64,000 nucleotides of DNA, taken from the NCBI GenBank assembly GCA_963778025.1, contig CAVZTA010000012.1, positions 1 to 64,000 on the forward strand, read 5' to 3'. Origin of the DNA: CAVZTA01 sp963778025. Lineage in GTDB: Bacteria; Chloroflexota; Limnocylindria; Limnocylindrales; CSP1-4. The notes under the pieces are model-generated. The model saw nothing but the letters and a program-made list of their open reading frames with translations, was not told the DNA's origin and ran no database searches. The position numbers were made by a program, and so were the translations under genes. Of the stretch, positions 55,899-64,000 are shown piece after piece; positions within the stretch are counted from its first letter, which is position 1; each line of letters begins with the position of its first letter.

Positions 55899-56406
55899 AT
55901 GTTCGTTCATGCCAAGGTCCAGGAGCCGGCTGCGAAGACCCTGCGGGTCACGGCGTGGCTGGCCATCACCGCGCGTCGTGGCGTTCGCGCTGCTCGCCGC
56001 GACCGGCGGCAGCCGGACGGTGCTCGCGACGACCACGATCCACCAGACGCTGCCGATCTCCGTGAACTCCACCGCCTACGCGGGGAGCGACGAGGAGTGC
56101 GCAGCCTTCGACCTCGATGCGGGTGAGGCCGTCTGGCACTTCGTCCTGACACAGACCAGCGCCGGCGTCGGGACCATCCTCAACGTGCAGTTCGACAACG
56201 GTGCCTGGCAGACGTTCGCAGCCACGCGCAAGACCGGCGGCACGCTCCACTGGTACGTGTTCACCACCGGCGCGAGCCAGCTCACCGGTGCGTGGACGTC
56301 GGCGAACGGCGGCAACCTGAACCTCAGCCACATCTGCTCGGGCGGGGTGTCCAGCAGCTCGTCGTCGAACTCCTCGAGCTCGGACTCGTCCGGCTCCAGC
56401 AGCTAG
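55899..56406 (+). CDS. Secreted protein with Ser-rich tail (one-base frame break)
   Basis: 168 residues after repair. ATG 55899 starts MFVHAKVQEPAAKTLRVTAW. The frame changes near 55980 (one extra base) and continues VVAFALLAATGGSRTVLATT, completing a signal peptide. The mature part is a compact beta-rich domain (AYAGSDEECAAFDLDAGEAV, WHFVLTQTSAGVGTILNVQF, LHWYVFTTGASQLTGAWTSA) with two Cys. It ends in an 18-residue Ser/Asn/Asp/Gly tail. It may be a surface or sheath protein; I recognise no family. A strong hairpin follows at 56446. Confidence 0.65.
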
Positions 56407-56445
56407 CGGCGGACGCTCGGGCGCTTCGGCGTCCGACGCGACACG

Positions 56446-56477
56446 AACGGCCGGGATGCGCAGGCATCCCGGCCGTT
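56446..56477. terminator. Bidirectional hairpin terminator
   Basis: A perfect 14-bp stem (AACGGCCGGGATGC / GCATCCCGGCCGTT) with loop GCAG, between the converging surface-protein gene and the glycosyltransferase gene. Confidence 0.72.
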
Positions 56478-56493
56478 CTGCGTCAGCGGCGGG

Positions 56494-57799
56494 TCAGGGG
56501 ATGGTCCGGAACGGGAAGTACGCGACGACGCCCGCCGCGAACAGCCCCACGAAGGCCCAGCGGACGACGGGTGGGAGCCCGGCACGGGTGATGAACACCG
56601 CGACCGCCGCCGCGACCGCCGGGACCACGGGCAGCATGTAGTAGAGGTACATGACGCGGTCCGAGACCAGCGCCAGCGCCACGTAGGGCAGGTAGTTCGC
56701 GGCCCCCCAGATCGTCGCCCACGTGGCGAGCGGGTCTCGCCGACGCCACGCGGCCCAGGCGGCGAACACGAGCGCAAGCGGCATCGCGCCCGGCGAGGAA
56801 CGCGTTGAGGGCGCCGCGGAACTCCACCGTGGTACGGGTCACGTTCGGGTCGCCCGTCGGGTTCTCCGTGACCTTGAAGTACCCGATCTGGCACTCGTTG
56901 ATGAGCCACTGCCACGGCTCGCTGCTCCCGGAGCAGCCGACGCCCCGGCTGCGATCGGCAGCATCGAGGTTGGCTCCGTACGCGAGCATGTGGCGCACGT
57001 GGTCGACGGGTGACGTGAACGTCGTGAACCGCAGGTCGAGCGCCCACAGCCCGACGACCCACACGACGACCAGCGAGACGCCGAACGCGGCGATCCGCCT
57101 GGCGGTCCGGCCGAGGAGCGCTCGGTCGCGGCGACCCCCGAGGACCTCGAGGATCAGCAACAGCACGAGGGCGACGGCTGCGAAGACCGCGGTCAGCTTC
57201 ACCAGCAGGGCGATGCCGATGGCGATGCCGGCAAGCGCCCACCGACCCCGGGACGCGAGCCATGCCCCGACGAGCATGGGGGCGAGGACCAGGATGTCGA
57301 GCGTCGCGATCCGGCCGTGGACGTGGGTCAGGTTGTCGAACGCGAGGAGCGCGAGCGCCAGGATCGCGAGCCATGGGCCGGCGCCGGCGCCGCGCACGAT
57401 CCCGTAGAACGCGAACAGCGCGACCATGCCCGCGACCAGCGACGGCAACCGCCAGCCCAGCGGCCCGTCCCCCAGGACCGAGATCGACAGGGCGATGAGC
57501 ACCTTGCCCAGCGGCGGGTGCTCGGCGTTCGGATCGATGCCGGGCGGCGCGTCGGCGTAATGCTCCTGGGGCGGGACCGGGAGACCGTCGATGACCCGCG
57601 CCGCGTTGACGTAATACGCCTCGTCCCAGATGAGGCCGCCGGGCGGCTGGTCGAGCCAGACCGCACGCACCACGAACGCGAGGAGCAGGACGACGCCCAG
57701 CACGTTCGCCGGATCCAGGACGATGGCCAGCAGGCGGTCGCGCAGACGCGCCCGCGGGACGGGCGTCGCGATCGAGTCGCTCTCGGCGGCTTCGCCCAC
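56494..57799 (-). CDS. GT39/PMT-like membrane glycosyltransferase (one-base frame break)
   Basis: 434 residues after repair. GTG 57799 follows GGAGGGGAG. The first loop holds LDQPPGGLIWDEAYYVNAAR, with the Asp-Glu pair diagnostic of GT39 protein O-mannosyltransferases, followed by AEHPPLGKVLIALSISVLGD (HPP-GK motif). About ten helices follow. One base near 56790 changes the frame before MPLALVFAAWAAWRRRDPLA and the last helices, ending VVAYFPFRTIP. GT39 enzymes transfer mannose from polyprenyl-phosphate-mannose to secreted proteins. The many Ser/Thr-rich surface proteins in this window are plausible targets (inference). Divergent from dnaJ. Confidence 0.82.
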
Positions 57800-57953
57800 G
57801 GCGTTCGGGCTCCCCTCCGACCCGGCTCCCTCCGCCGGGCGATGCCCACGATGGTAGGGGCGGGTCGGTATGGCGGACGAGCCCACGGACAGGACCGGTG
57901 CCCCGACACACCGACCGGGGTCTCCGCGATGGACCGATAGACTCTCCGCGCAC

Positions 57954-59066
57954 ATGGCCACCGAGCTCGACTACTACACGGTCCTCGGCGTCGAGCGCGG
58001 CGCGAGCGACGCAGACATCAAGCGCGCCTTCCGGCGGCTCGCCCAGCAGTGGCACCCCGACGTCAACCAGGAGCCGGGCGCCCCGGAGCGGTTCAAGGAG
58101 ATCAACGAGGCGTACCAGGTCCTGTCCGACCCGCAGCGGCGACAGGCGTACGACCTGTTCGGTCGGGCGGGTGCCAACGGCGGCGCGTCGTCCGGTGGCT
58201 TCGACGCGGGCGCGTTCAGCGGGTTCTCCGACATCTTCGATGCGTTCTTCGGGGCCGGCGCCGGCACGGCGGGCGCCCGGCGGCAGCGCCAGCAGACCGG
58301 CTCGGACCTCCGCTACGACCTGCGCATCACGTTCGAGGAGGCGGTCCTCGGGACGGACAAGGAGATCGAGTTCCCGGCCCTCGGGCGCTGCGAGACCTGC
58401 GAGGGGTCGGGTGCGGCGCCGGGGACGAGCAGCACGACCTGCCCGCAGTGCGAGGGCCGGGGCGAGGTGCGCACGGTGCGCCAGACGATGCTCGGCCAGA
58501 TGGTCAACGTCTCGACGTGCCCGCGCTGTCACGGTGACGGCAAGCTCATCGACACGCCCTGCCCGACGTGCCGCGGCGACGGTCGGACGGAGCGGCGACG
58601 GACGCTGCGGGTCACGATCCCGTCGGGCATCGACGAGGGCCACCAGATCCGCCTGTCGAACGAGGGCGAGGTCGGGCCGCGTGGCGGTCCCCCGGGAAGC
58701 CTGTACGTCGCGGTGCATGTCGCGCCGCATCCACAGCTGACGCGCGAGGGCACCGAGCTCTACTTCGAGGCGGATGTGTCGATCGTGCAGGCGGCCCTCG
58801 GCACGAAGGTGACGGTGCCGACGGTCGAGGGCGACGAGGAGGTCGACATCAAGGCCGGCACCCAGCCGGGCACGGAGATCCGGCTGCGGGGACGTGGCGT
58901 GCCACATCTGCGGCGGACCGGGGCGCGCGGCGACCTCCACGTGCTCGTCAACGTCGTCGTCCCGACGAAGCTGTCGAAGAAGCAGCGCGAGGCGCTCGAG
59001 GCGTACGCGCGAGAGGGCGGCGAGACGCACGGCGGTCCGGGACTGCGCGAGAAGCTCGGGCTGTAG
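57954..59066 (+). CDS. dnaJ: Chaperone DnaJ
   Basis: A full type I J-protein of 370 residues. J-domain with H34-P35-D36 (AQQWHPDVNQEPG). A Gly/Phe-rich region follows (FDAGAFSGFSDIFDAFFG). Four zinc-finger repeats are intact: CETCEGSG, CPQCEGRG, CPRCHGDG, CPTCRGDG. The C-terminal substrate-binding domain runs from RRTLRVTIPSGIDEGHQIRL to the end. ATG 57954 lies ten bases after a -10-like TAGACT, suggesting a leaderless transcript. No CIRCE site precedes it, unlike the dnaK operon. The next gene is prmA, as in many Gram-positive dnaJ loci. Confidence 0.97.
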   Translation: MATELDYYTVLGVERGASDADIKRAFRRLAQQWHPDVNQEPGAPERFKEINEAYQVLSDPQRRQAYDLFGRAGANGGASSGGFDAGAFSGFSDIFDAFFGAGAGTAGARRQRQQTGSDLRYDLRITFEEAVLGTDKEIEFPALGRCETCEGSGAAPGTSSTTCPQCEGRGEVRTVRQTMLGQMVNVSTCPRCHGDGKLIDTPCPTCRGDGRTERRRTLRVTIPSGIDEGHQIRLSNEGEVGPRGGPPGSLYVAVHVAPHPQLTREGTELYFEADVSIVQAALGTKVTVPTVEGDEEVDIKAGTQPGTEIRLRGRGVPHLRRTGARGDLHVLVNVVVPTKLSKKQREALEAYAREGGETHGGPGLREKLGL

Positions 59067-59138
59067 TGGGCTCGTCGCGGGCCGACGCGTCGGGCGCGCC
59101 AGCGCGGGCCCGCGTCGGCAGCGACGTCCGCGTCGGCG

Positions 59139-60132
59139 ATGTCGGCGCCGACGCCCGCGTCCCCGCCCTTGACCTCCATCCCCGACGACCTGCCGCCCGA
59201 CGCCTGGCTCGAGCTGGCCGTGGCCGCCGATCACGAGGCGGTCGAGGCGGTGGCCGAGATCCTCGCCCGGGTCGCCCCGGGTGGCACGACGGTCGAGCCC
59301 GCGTTCGAGCTCGTCGACGAGGGTCTGGCGGCGCGCGTGGACACGGCGCGGCCGGCGATCGTGCGGGGCTACGTGCCGGCGCGCGACCGTGCTGCGGCCG
59401 AGGCCGCGCGTGCGACCGCGGACACGGCGCTGGGGCATCTGCGCGCGTTCGACCTGCGGCCCATCGGCCCGCTCGAGCTGCGCGTCGTGCGCGAGACCGA
59501 CTGGGCGACCGCGTGGAAGGCGCACTTCCCGGTCCTGCGCATCGGCCGGCGCATCGTCATCAGGCCGACGTGGCGGCGTCACCGACCCGCGGGTGACGAC
59601 GTGGTCCTCGCGCTGGACCCGGGCATGGCGTTCGGGACCGGGCTCCATCCGACGACGCGCCTGTGCCTCGCCGCCCTGGAGGCCGTCGCGGACACGGGAC
59701 GGATGCGCCGCCGGGGCGGGGGACCGGCACGTGTCCTCGACGTGGGCTGCGGCTCGGGGATCCTCGCGATCGCCGCCCTGCGACTGGGCGCCGCCACGGC
59801 CCTGGGCGTCGACGTCGACCCCATCGCCATCGAGGCCACGCGCGCGAACGCGCGCCGCAACCGCGTCGCGCGCCGGCTGCGGACCCAGCGAGGGCTCGCT
59901 CCCGAGCGGCAAGCCGCCGTTCGACCTCGTGCTGGCGAACCTCATCGCGTCGCTGCTCGTCCGGCTCGCACCCGAGCTCGCGTCCGAGGTCCGGCCCCAG
60001 GGGCTGCTCATCGCCAGCGGCATCTTCCGCGACCGGGAGCCCGACGTCGTCACGGCGCTGACGGGCGTCGGCTTCCAGGTCGTCGAGCGGACGATGGAAG
60101 GCGACTGGGTGGCGCTGACCCTCCGTCGCTGA
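59139..60132 (+). CDS. prmA: Ribosomal protein L11 methyltransferase PrmA (one-base frame break)
   Basis: A SAM-dependent methyltransferase that trimethylates ribosomal protein L11. About 330 residues after repair from ATG 59139. N-terminal substrate domain: DDLPPDAWLELAVAADHEAV. Methyltransferase: LDPGMAFGTGLHPTTRLCLA, then SAM motif I RVLDVGCGSGILAIAALRLG and motif II GVDVDPIAIEATRANARRN. The frame changes near 59895 (one extra G in AGGGCTCG). It resumes with GSLPSGKPPFDLVLANLIAS. The break lies in a conserved gene and is most likely a sequence error. Confidence 0.93.
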
Positions 60133-60190
60133 GCGGGGCGCGCCGCGGCTGACGGGGTCGCGGGGCCATGCTCGCTACGATTGACCGCCG

Positions 60191-60649
60191 ATGGCCGCCC
60201 TGTTCCCGCTCATCCTCGTGACGCACATCACGCTCGCCGTGAGCCTGTTCCTGCCGTCCATCCTGCTCCCGTTCGCGCTGCGCGCGCGGCGCTCGGCGAC
60301 CGAGTCGCAGCACCCGTTCGTCCGACTCCTGCTGTGGATGCAGGCCCACGGGACGGTGATCATCGGTGCGGGACTGGCGATCACCGGCGTCCTCATGGTC
60401 ACCGTCCTGGGACCGCAACTGCTCACGCAGCCGTGGCTGCTCCTCGCCCTCTCGATCTACGCGCTGAACCTCGTCCTCGCGTTCTTCCTCCAGCGGCCGA
60501 ACCTCCGGCGGCTCGTCGGCATCCGCGCCTCCGACGACGACGTCGCGTGGAAGGCGCGCGCCCAGCAGCAGCGCTACGTGAGCTACGTGATGGCCGGCCT
60601 CGTCGGCACCATCGGGTTCCTCATGAGCACGAAGCCGACGCTGTGGTGA
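60191..60649 (+). CDS. Four-helix hypothetical membrane protein
   Basis: A 152-residue protein: MAALFPLILVTHITLAVSLF, GTVIIGAGLAITGVLMVTVL, WLLLALSIYALNLVLAFFLQ and RYVSYVMAGLVGTIGFLMST. The pattern of four helices with a His in the first (LVTHITLAV) and a His in the second (MQAHGTV) resembles DUF2269/CopD-like integral membrane proteins. Heme or metal binding is possible but unproven. ATG 60191 lies nine bases after a TACGAT -10-like box. Its stop overlaps the mtaB start (GTGA). Confidence 0.7.
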   Translation: MAALFPLILVTHITLAVSLFLPSILLPFALRARRSATESQHPFVRLLLWMQAHGTVIIGAGLAITGVLMVTVLGPQLLTQPWLLLALSIYALNLVLAFFLQRPNLRRLVGIRASDDDVAWKARAQQQRYVSYVMAGLVGTIGFLMSTKPTLW

Positions 60650-62145
60650 CCGCGGCGCCGCGGACGGCGGCGATCGTCAACCTGGGCTGCAAGGTCAACC
60701 AGTCCGAGATGGAAGGCGCCGCCCGCCTGCTCCGTGAGCGCGGCGTGCGGCTGGTCGAGGCATCCTCGCCCGCGGATCTGGTGCTGATCAACACGTGCAC
60801 CGTGACCGCCGTCGCGGACGAGAAGAGTCGTGCCGCGGTGCGGCGCGCGCGGCGGGCGAACGCGAACGCCCGGATCGTCGTCGCCGGCTGCAGCGTCCAG
60901 GTCGATCCGGCGACGTTCGCTGCCGTGGACCCCGCGGCGCACCTCGTCGGGAATGACGGCAAGGCGGCCCTGCTCGACGAGCTGGCGGCGCTGCTGCCGG
61001 CCGGGACGGACGCGCCCGGCGTCCTGGCCGGGCCGATGCCGACGGTCGCGGGCGTCGAGCCGGTCGGGGCATCGCTGGCCGGCGTCGCGGACGATCGGGC
61101 GGCCGTCGAGCGGACTCGGGCGTTCGTGAAGGTGCAGGACGGGTGCTCGTTCTTCTGCACCTACTGCATCATCCCGCGGGCGCGCGGCCCGGAACGCTCC
61201 CTCGCGCCGGAGCTCGTGCTCGAGGATGTCCGGCGGGCGGTCGCCCTGGGGCATCGCGAGGTCGTGCTGACCGGGATCAACGTCGGGACGTACGACGGCG
61301 GCTGGTCCGAGCGGGGCTACCGCGGCACGCACACCCGCTCCGCGCTGACGCTGGCCGGCCTCGTCCGCCGGATCCTCGCCGAGACCGATGTCGAGCGGCT
61401 GCGCCTCTCGTCGATCGAGCCGCAGCACGTGGACGACGAGCTGCTCGAGGCCTGGGTCCGCGGTGCGCCACGGACGCTGCCGCACCTGCACCTGCCCCTC
61501 CAGTCGGGCGACGACGGCGTCCTGCGGCGGATGGGCCGGCGGTATGCGTCCGGCGAGTACGCGCGAGTCGTCGAGCGCGCCCGCGCGGCCATCCCCGGGG
61601 TCGCCATCCACGCCGACGTGATCGCCGGCTTCCCCACCGAGGACGACGCGGCGTTCGAGCGCACGGTCGCGTTCCTCCGGGCGATCCGGCCGGCGGGACT
61701 GCACGTCTTCCGCTACTCGGCGCGACCCGGGACCCCGGCGCTGCGCATGGCCGGCCAGGTCCCGGAGCGGATGAAGAAGGCACGGAGCGCGGCGCTCCTC
61801 GCGCTCGCGGCGGAGGCCCGCGCCGCGTTCGCGCGAGAGCACCTCGGCAGGACCGCGAGCGTGCTCATCGAGCAGCGGCTCGACGATGGGCGTTGGGTCG
61901 GCCACGCGATGGATCACGTGCTGGTCGCGGTGCGGATCCCAGCGTCGGCGCCCGACGGCGATCCCGAGAACGCGATCGCGACCGTCCGGATCGAGGACAT
62001 CGATCCCCGCGTCCCGGACCGTCTCGATGGCTCGCTCCTGGCCCTGGATCGCCCGCCGCGACGGCTGGTGCGCGCCAGCCTGCCGATGCTCGACCCGCGC
62101 ACGGTCCCCGCGACCATCACGTCGGCGCTCGGCGCCGCGAGCTGA
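60646..62145 (+). CDS. mtaB: tRNA t6A37 methylthiotransferase MtaB
   Basis: A 499-residue radical SAM methylthiotransferase that adds a methylthio group to t6A at tRNA position 37. GTG 60646 overlaps the upstream stop (GTGA). The N-terminal UPF0004 domain has the three cluster Cys in NLGCKVNQSEMEG, INTCTVTAVADEK and VVAGCSVQVD. The radical SAM motif is KVQDGCSFFCTYCIIPRARG (CxxxCxxC). TGINVGTYDGG and RLSSIEPQHVDDELLEAW follow, then a C-terminal TRAM-like domain. NLGCKVNQ and the PRARG block favour MtaB over MiaB or RimO. Confidence 0.93.
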   Translation: MTAAPRTAAIVNLGCKVNQSEMEGAARLLRERGVRLVEASSPADLVLINTCTVTAVADEKSRAAVRRARRANANARIVVAGCSVQVDPATFAAVDPAAHLVGNDGKAALLDELAALLPAGTDAPGVLAGPMPTVAGVEPVGASLAGVADDRAAVERTRAFVKVQDGCSFFCTYCIIPRARGPERSLAPELVLEDVRRAVALGHREVVLTGINVGTYDGGWSERGYRGTHTRSALTLAGLVRRILAETDVERLRLSSIEPQHVDDELLEAWVRGAPRTLPHLHLPLQSGDDGVLRRMGRRYASGEYARVVERARAAIPGVAIHADVIAGFPTEDDAAFERTVAFLRAIRPAGLHVFRYSARPGTPALRMAGQVPERMKKARSAALLALAAEARAAFAREHLGRTASVLIEQRLDDGRWVGHAMDHVLVAVRIPASAPDGDPENAIATVRIEDIDPRVPDRLDGSLLALDRPPRRLVRASLPMLDPRTVPATITSALGAAS

Positions 62146-62160
62146 CCACCCGGAGGACGC

Positions 62161-62508
62161 ATGGCCGCCGACTGTCTGTTCTGTCGCATCGTCGCGGGGG
62201 AGATCCCCGCCGACATCGTCCACCGCGATGACACCGTCGTCGCGTTCCGCGACGTCAACCCGAGGGCGCCCACGCACATCCTCGTGATCCCCTCGCGCCA
62301 TGTCGTGTCGGCCGCCGCGCTCACCGACGCGGACGCGCCGCTCGTCGGGCGCCTGTTCGCGGTCATCGCGGAGCTCGCCCACGCGGAGGGCGTCTCGGAG
62401 ACCGGGTTCAGGGTCGTGACCAACACCGGGCCCGACGCCGGGCAGTCGGTGGCCCACCTCCACCTGCATCTCCTCGGCGGTCGCTCGATGACCTGGCCTC
62501 CCGGATGA
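62161..62508 (+). CDS. HIT-family (HINT-like) hydrolase
   Basis: A 115-residue histidine-triad protein of the nucleotide hydrolase/transferase superfamily. The N-terminal CLFCRIVAGEIPADIVHRDD has the CxxC found in many HINTs. RDVNPRAPTHILVIPSRHVV follows. The catalytic triad is in SVAHLHLHLLGGR (HxHxH). Relatives hydrolyse adenosine phosphoramidates. It follows mtaB by 15 bases, behind GGAGG, and overlaps the next gene (ATGA). Confidence 0.95.
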   Translation: MAADCLFCRIVAGEIPADIVHRDDTVVAFRDVNPRAPTHILVIPSRHVVSAAALTDADAPLVGRLFAVIAELAHAEGVSETGFRVVTNTGPDAGQSVAHLHLHLLGGRSMTWPPG

Positions 62509-63078
62509 CGTCGTCCGCGCCCCAGACGACGCGGCGGGGTGGACCGCCGGCGGTCATCTTCCTCATCGCGGTCGTCGGCCTCGTGGCAGGGCTCGGCCTC
62601 ATCGTCGCTGTCGGCGCTCGGCGGCGGCACCGGACCCGCGGCCACGCCCACGGTCCAGCCGGCCGGCCAGTCCGCCGCGGCGACGGTCCAGGCGGTCGTC
62701 GGCGCGCTCGGCGCGCAGTCGATCCAGGCCGGGCCCGCGCAGCGTCCGTATCGCCCCGCCGAGTCGCCGACCATCACGGACGCCCCGCGCTCCGTGCTCC
62801 AGGCCGTGCTGCCCCAGGACCCCGACCACGGGTACATCGTCATCTACGAGCTGCCGACCGATGACGCCGCCGCCGCCGCGGGTCGGGAGTTCGCGGAGTA
62901 CCTGGGCACCGGCCCGGGCCGCATCCAGTTCCCGACGGACACGCGGTTCACCCTCCGCCAGCTGGGCGACACGCTCGTGTTCTTCGACTGGTCGCCGGCC
63001 AACTGGCCCGACGAGCGCTCCGCGACGATCCAGCAGGCGCTCGAGACCCTGGGCACCGACATCCCGATCGCGCGCTGA
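62505..63078 (+). CDS. Membrane-anchored hypothetical protein (one-base frame break)
   Basis: 190 residues after repair. ATG 62505 overlaps the HIT stop. An N-terminal anchor (AVIFLIAVVGLVAGLGLIVA) is followed by a frame change near 62615 (one extra base in a GGCG run). An extracytoplasmic domain follows: TPTVQPAGQSAAATVQAVVG, SVLQAVLPQDPDHGYIVIYE, GREFAEYLGTGPGRIQFPTD, LVFFDWSPANWPDERSATIQ. The function is unknown. The Ser/Thr/Pro-poor, compact domain differs from the low-complexity proteins elsewhere. Confidence 0.6.
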
Positions 63079-63111
63079 TCGGGCGGCTCGTCCGGCGTCC
63101 GGCCAGGTCGC

Positions 63112-64000
63112 TCAGCGCACGGCGGCTGCGACGTCCTCGCCCACCCACTCGCGCACGAGATCGCGCTTGACCTTCAGCGTGTGGGTCCGCGGGAAGTCGT
63201 CCTCCGGCCACAGGCGCCAGCCGGCGATCCGCTGCTGCGGGCCAAGGACGCCGTTCGCCTCGCGGACCGCGGCGTCGACCCGTGCGCCGAGCGTTGCCGG
63301 GTCGTGCGGCGTCGCCGTCGCGTCCGGGCGTGGCACGCCGTCGACGCCTGCCGCGAGCACGATCGCCTCGATCCGACCGGGGGCCGTCTCCAGGGCGATC
63401 GAGTCGCGAAGGCCGGCATTGCGGAGGGCGTTCTCGAGATCCTCCGGGTACACCTTGAAGCCATTCGGCAGCACGATGCGGTCCTTCGTCCGGCCGCTCA
63501 GGACGAGCCGCCCGCCGGGATCCTGATGGCCGATGTCGCCGGTGTGGTACCAGCCCTCGTCATCGATCGCGCGCGCCGTCGCCTCGGGGTCGTCCCAGTA
63601 GCCCTTGAACAGCGTCGGACCGCGGAACAGCACCTCGCCGTCGTCGGCGATCCGCAGCTCGATGGGCGGGATCGGCCGGCCCACCGTCCCAAGACCGTGG
63701 TCCGACAGGGTGTTGCACGTCCCGAACCCGTTCTCGCTCGAGCCGTAGCCCTGGATGACCGTGACGCCCAGGTCCTCCCACGCCTGCTGGAGCGCCGGCG
63801 GCAGGAACGCGCCGCTCGAGACGAACAGCCGCATCGAGCCGCCGAGCTGCGCGTGGACACGCCGGAAGATGAGCCGCCGGGCCGCCATCGGCAGATGACG
63901 CGCGATGCCGCGAAGCCGGTCGAACGTCGCCCGTCGGCCCTGCCGGTCGGCCTCGCGCTCGATGGCGCTCCAGAACAGGTCGAGGATCTGCGGCACGACG
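63112..64000 (-). CDS. AMP-dependent (acyl-CoA) synthetase, C-terminal part, cut by window end
   Basis: The last about 295 residues of an adenylate-forming enzyme. Motifs in order: VIQGYGSSENGFGTCNT (acyl-adenylate core), GTVGRPIPPIELRIADDGE, LFKGYWDDPEATARAIDDEG, YHTGDIGHQDPGGRLVLSGR (ATP-binding Asp), TKDRIVLPNGFKVYPEDLEN (hinge) and THTLKVKRDLVREWV with the likely catalytic Lys. The GRTKDRIVLPNGFKVYPEDL hinge fits long-chain acyl-CoA synthetases. The start and the P-loop lie beyond base 64000. Convergent with the previous gene. Confidence 0.9.
   Translation of the reverse strand, partial: VVPQILDLFWSAIEREADRQGRRATFDRLRGIARHLPMAARRLIFRRVHAQLGGSMRLFVSSGAFLPPALQQAWEDLGVTVIQGYGSSENGFGTCNTLSDHGLGTVGRPIPPIELRIADDGEVLFRGPTLFKGYWDDPEATARAIDDEGWYHTGDIGHQDPGGRLVLSGRTKDRIVLPNGFKVYPEDLENALRNAGLRDSIALETAPGRIEAIVLAAGVDGVPRPDATATPHDPATLGARVDAAVREANGVLGPQQRIAGWRLWPEDDFPRTHTLKVKRDLVREWVGEDVAAAVR

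Overview
This is a very GC-rich, gene-dense bacterial chromosome segment. There are no rRNA genes, CRISPR arrays, insertion sequences or phage genes. Several signals fit a Chloroflexota-like organism, perhaps the Limnocylindria/Ellin6529 side: a CIRCE element before hrcA-grpE-dnaK, a Gram-positive-type LexA box (GAAC-N4-GTTC), several apparently leaderless promoters, a gap-pgk-eno glycolytic operon, and lipoproteins and surface proteins rich in Pro/Thr/Ser. The phylum is my inference; no 16S gene is present to test it.

Layout. 1-5.6 kb: a cut RidA gene, an ECF sigma factor with a large membrane-anchored anti-sigma-like partner, a SprT/YgjP-type metalloprotease, a GH38 mannosidase remnant and a lipoprotein. 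5.6-9 kb: a 171-bp tandem repeat, tRNA-Tyr and tRNA-Ala, an EamA transporter and an OmpR-type two-component system. 9.4-17.9 kb: a LexA-controlled mutagenesis cassette (imuA, imuB, a DUF6504-like small protein, dnaE2), with a lipoprotein and two tiny membrane proteins on the opposite strand inside it. 18-22.8 kb: two repeat-rich membrane/surface proteins. 23-32 kb: nucleoside phosphorylase, a zinc-ribbon protein, gap-pgk-eno, rpsT with a histone-like tail, a second EamA transporter and pgi. 32-37.7 kb: a DinB-like protein, lepA, a CPBP protease, hemW and a lone receiver domain. 37.7-43.8 kb: promoter plus CIRCE, hrcA-grpE-dnaK, then a TrkH/TrkA potassium uptake pair.

43.8-51.3 kb is one minus-strand run that I read as a quinone-linked redox island. 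It encodes a PPOX flavoprotein, a PPOX-UbiA (MenA-like) fusion, a GAF histidine kinase, a NarL-type regulator, a ferredoxin/GltD-type iron-sulfur flavoprotein and two paralogous polytopic membrane proteins. The last three overlap as ATGA pairs. A ferredoxin- or NAD(P)H-fed flavoprotein with two dedicated membrane partners next to a menaquinone-type prenyltransferase suggests a membrane electron-transfer complex. This is the strongest candidate here for an undescribed system. 51.4-64 kb: an ABC exporter with two permeases, a family-5 uracil-DNA glycosylase, membrane and surface proteins, a GT39-like glycosyltransferase, dnaJ-prmA, mtaB, a HIT protein and a cut acyl-CoA synthetase.

Caution on reading frames. 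About twenty genes, including single-copy housekeeping genes such as pgk and pgi, are broken by one-base frame changes. Most are repaired by removing one base, often from a short homopolymer. I treat these as sequence errors, give the full span of each gene and state where the frame changes. A few truncated genes (GH38, the DUF6518-like fragment) look truly degraded.
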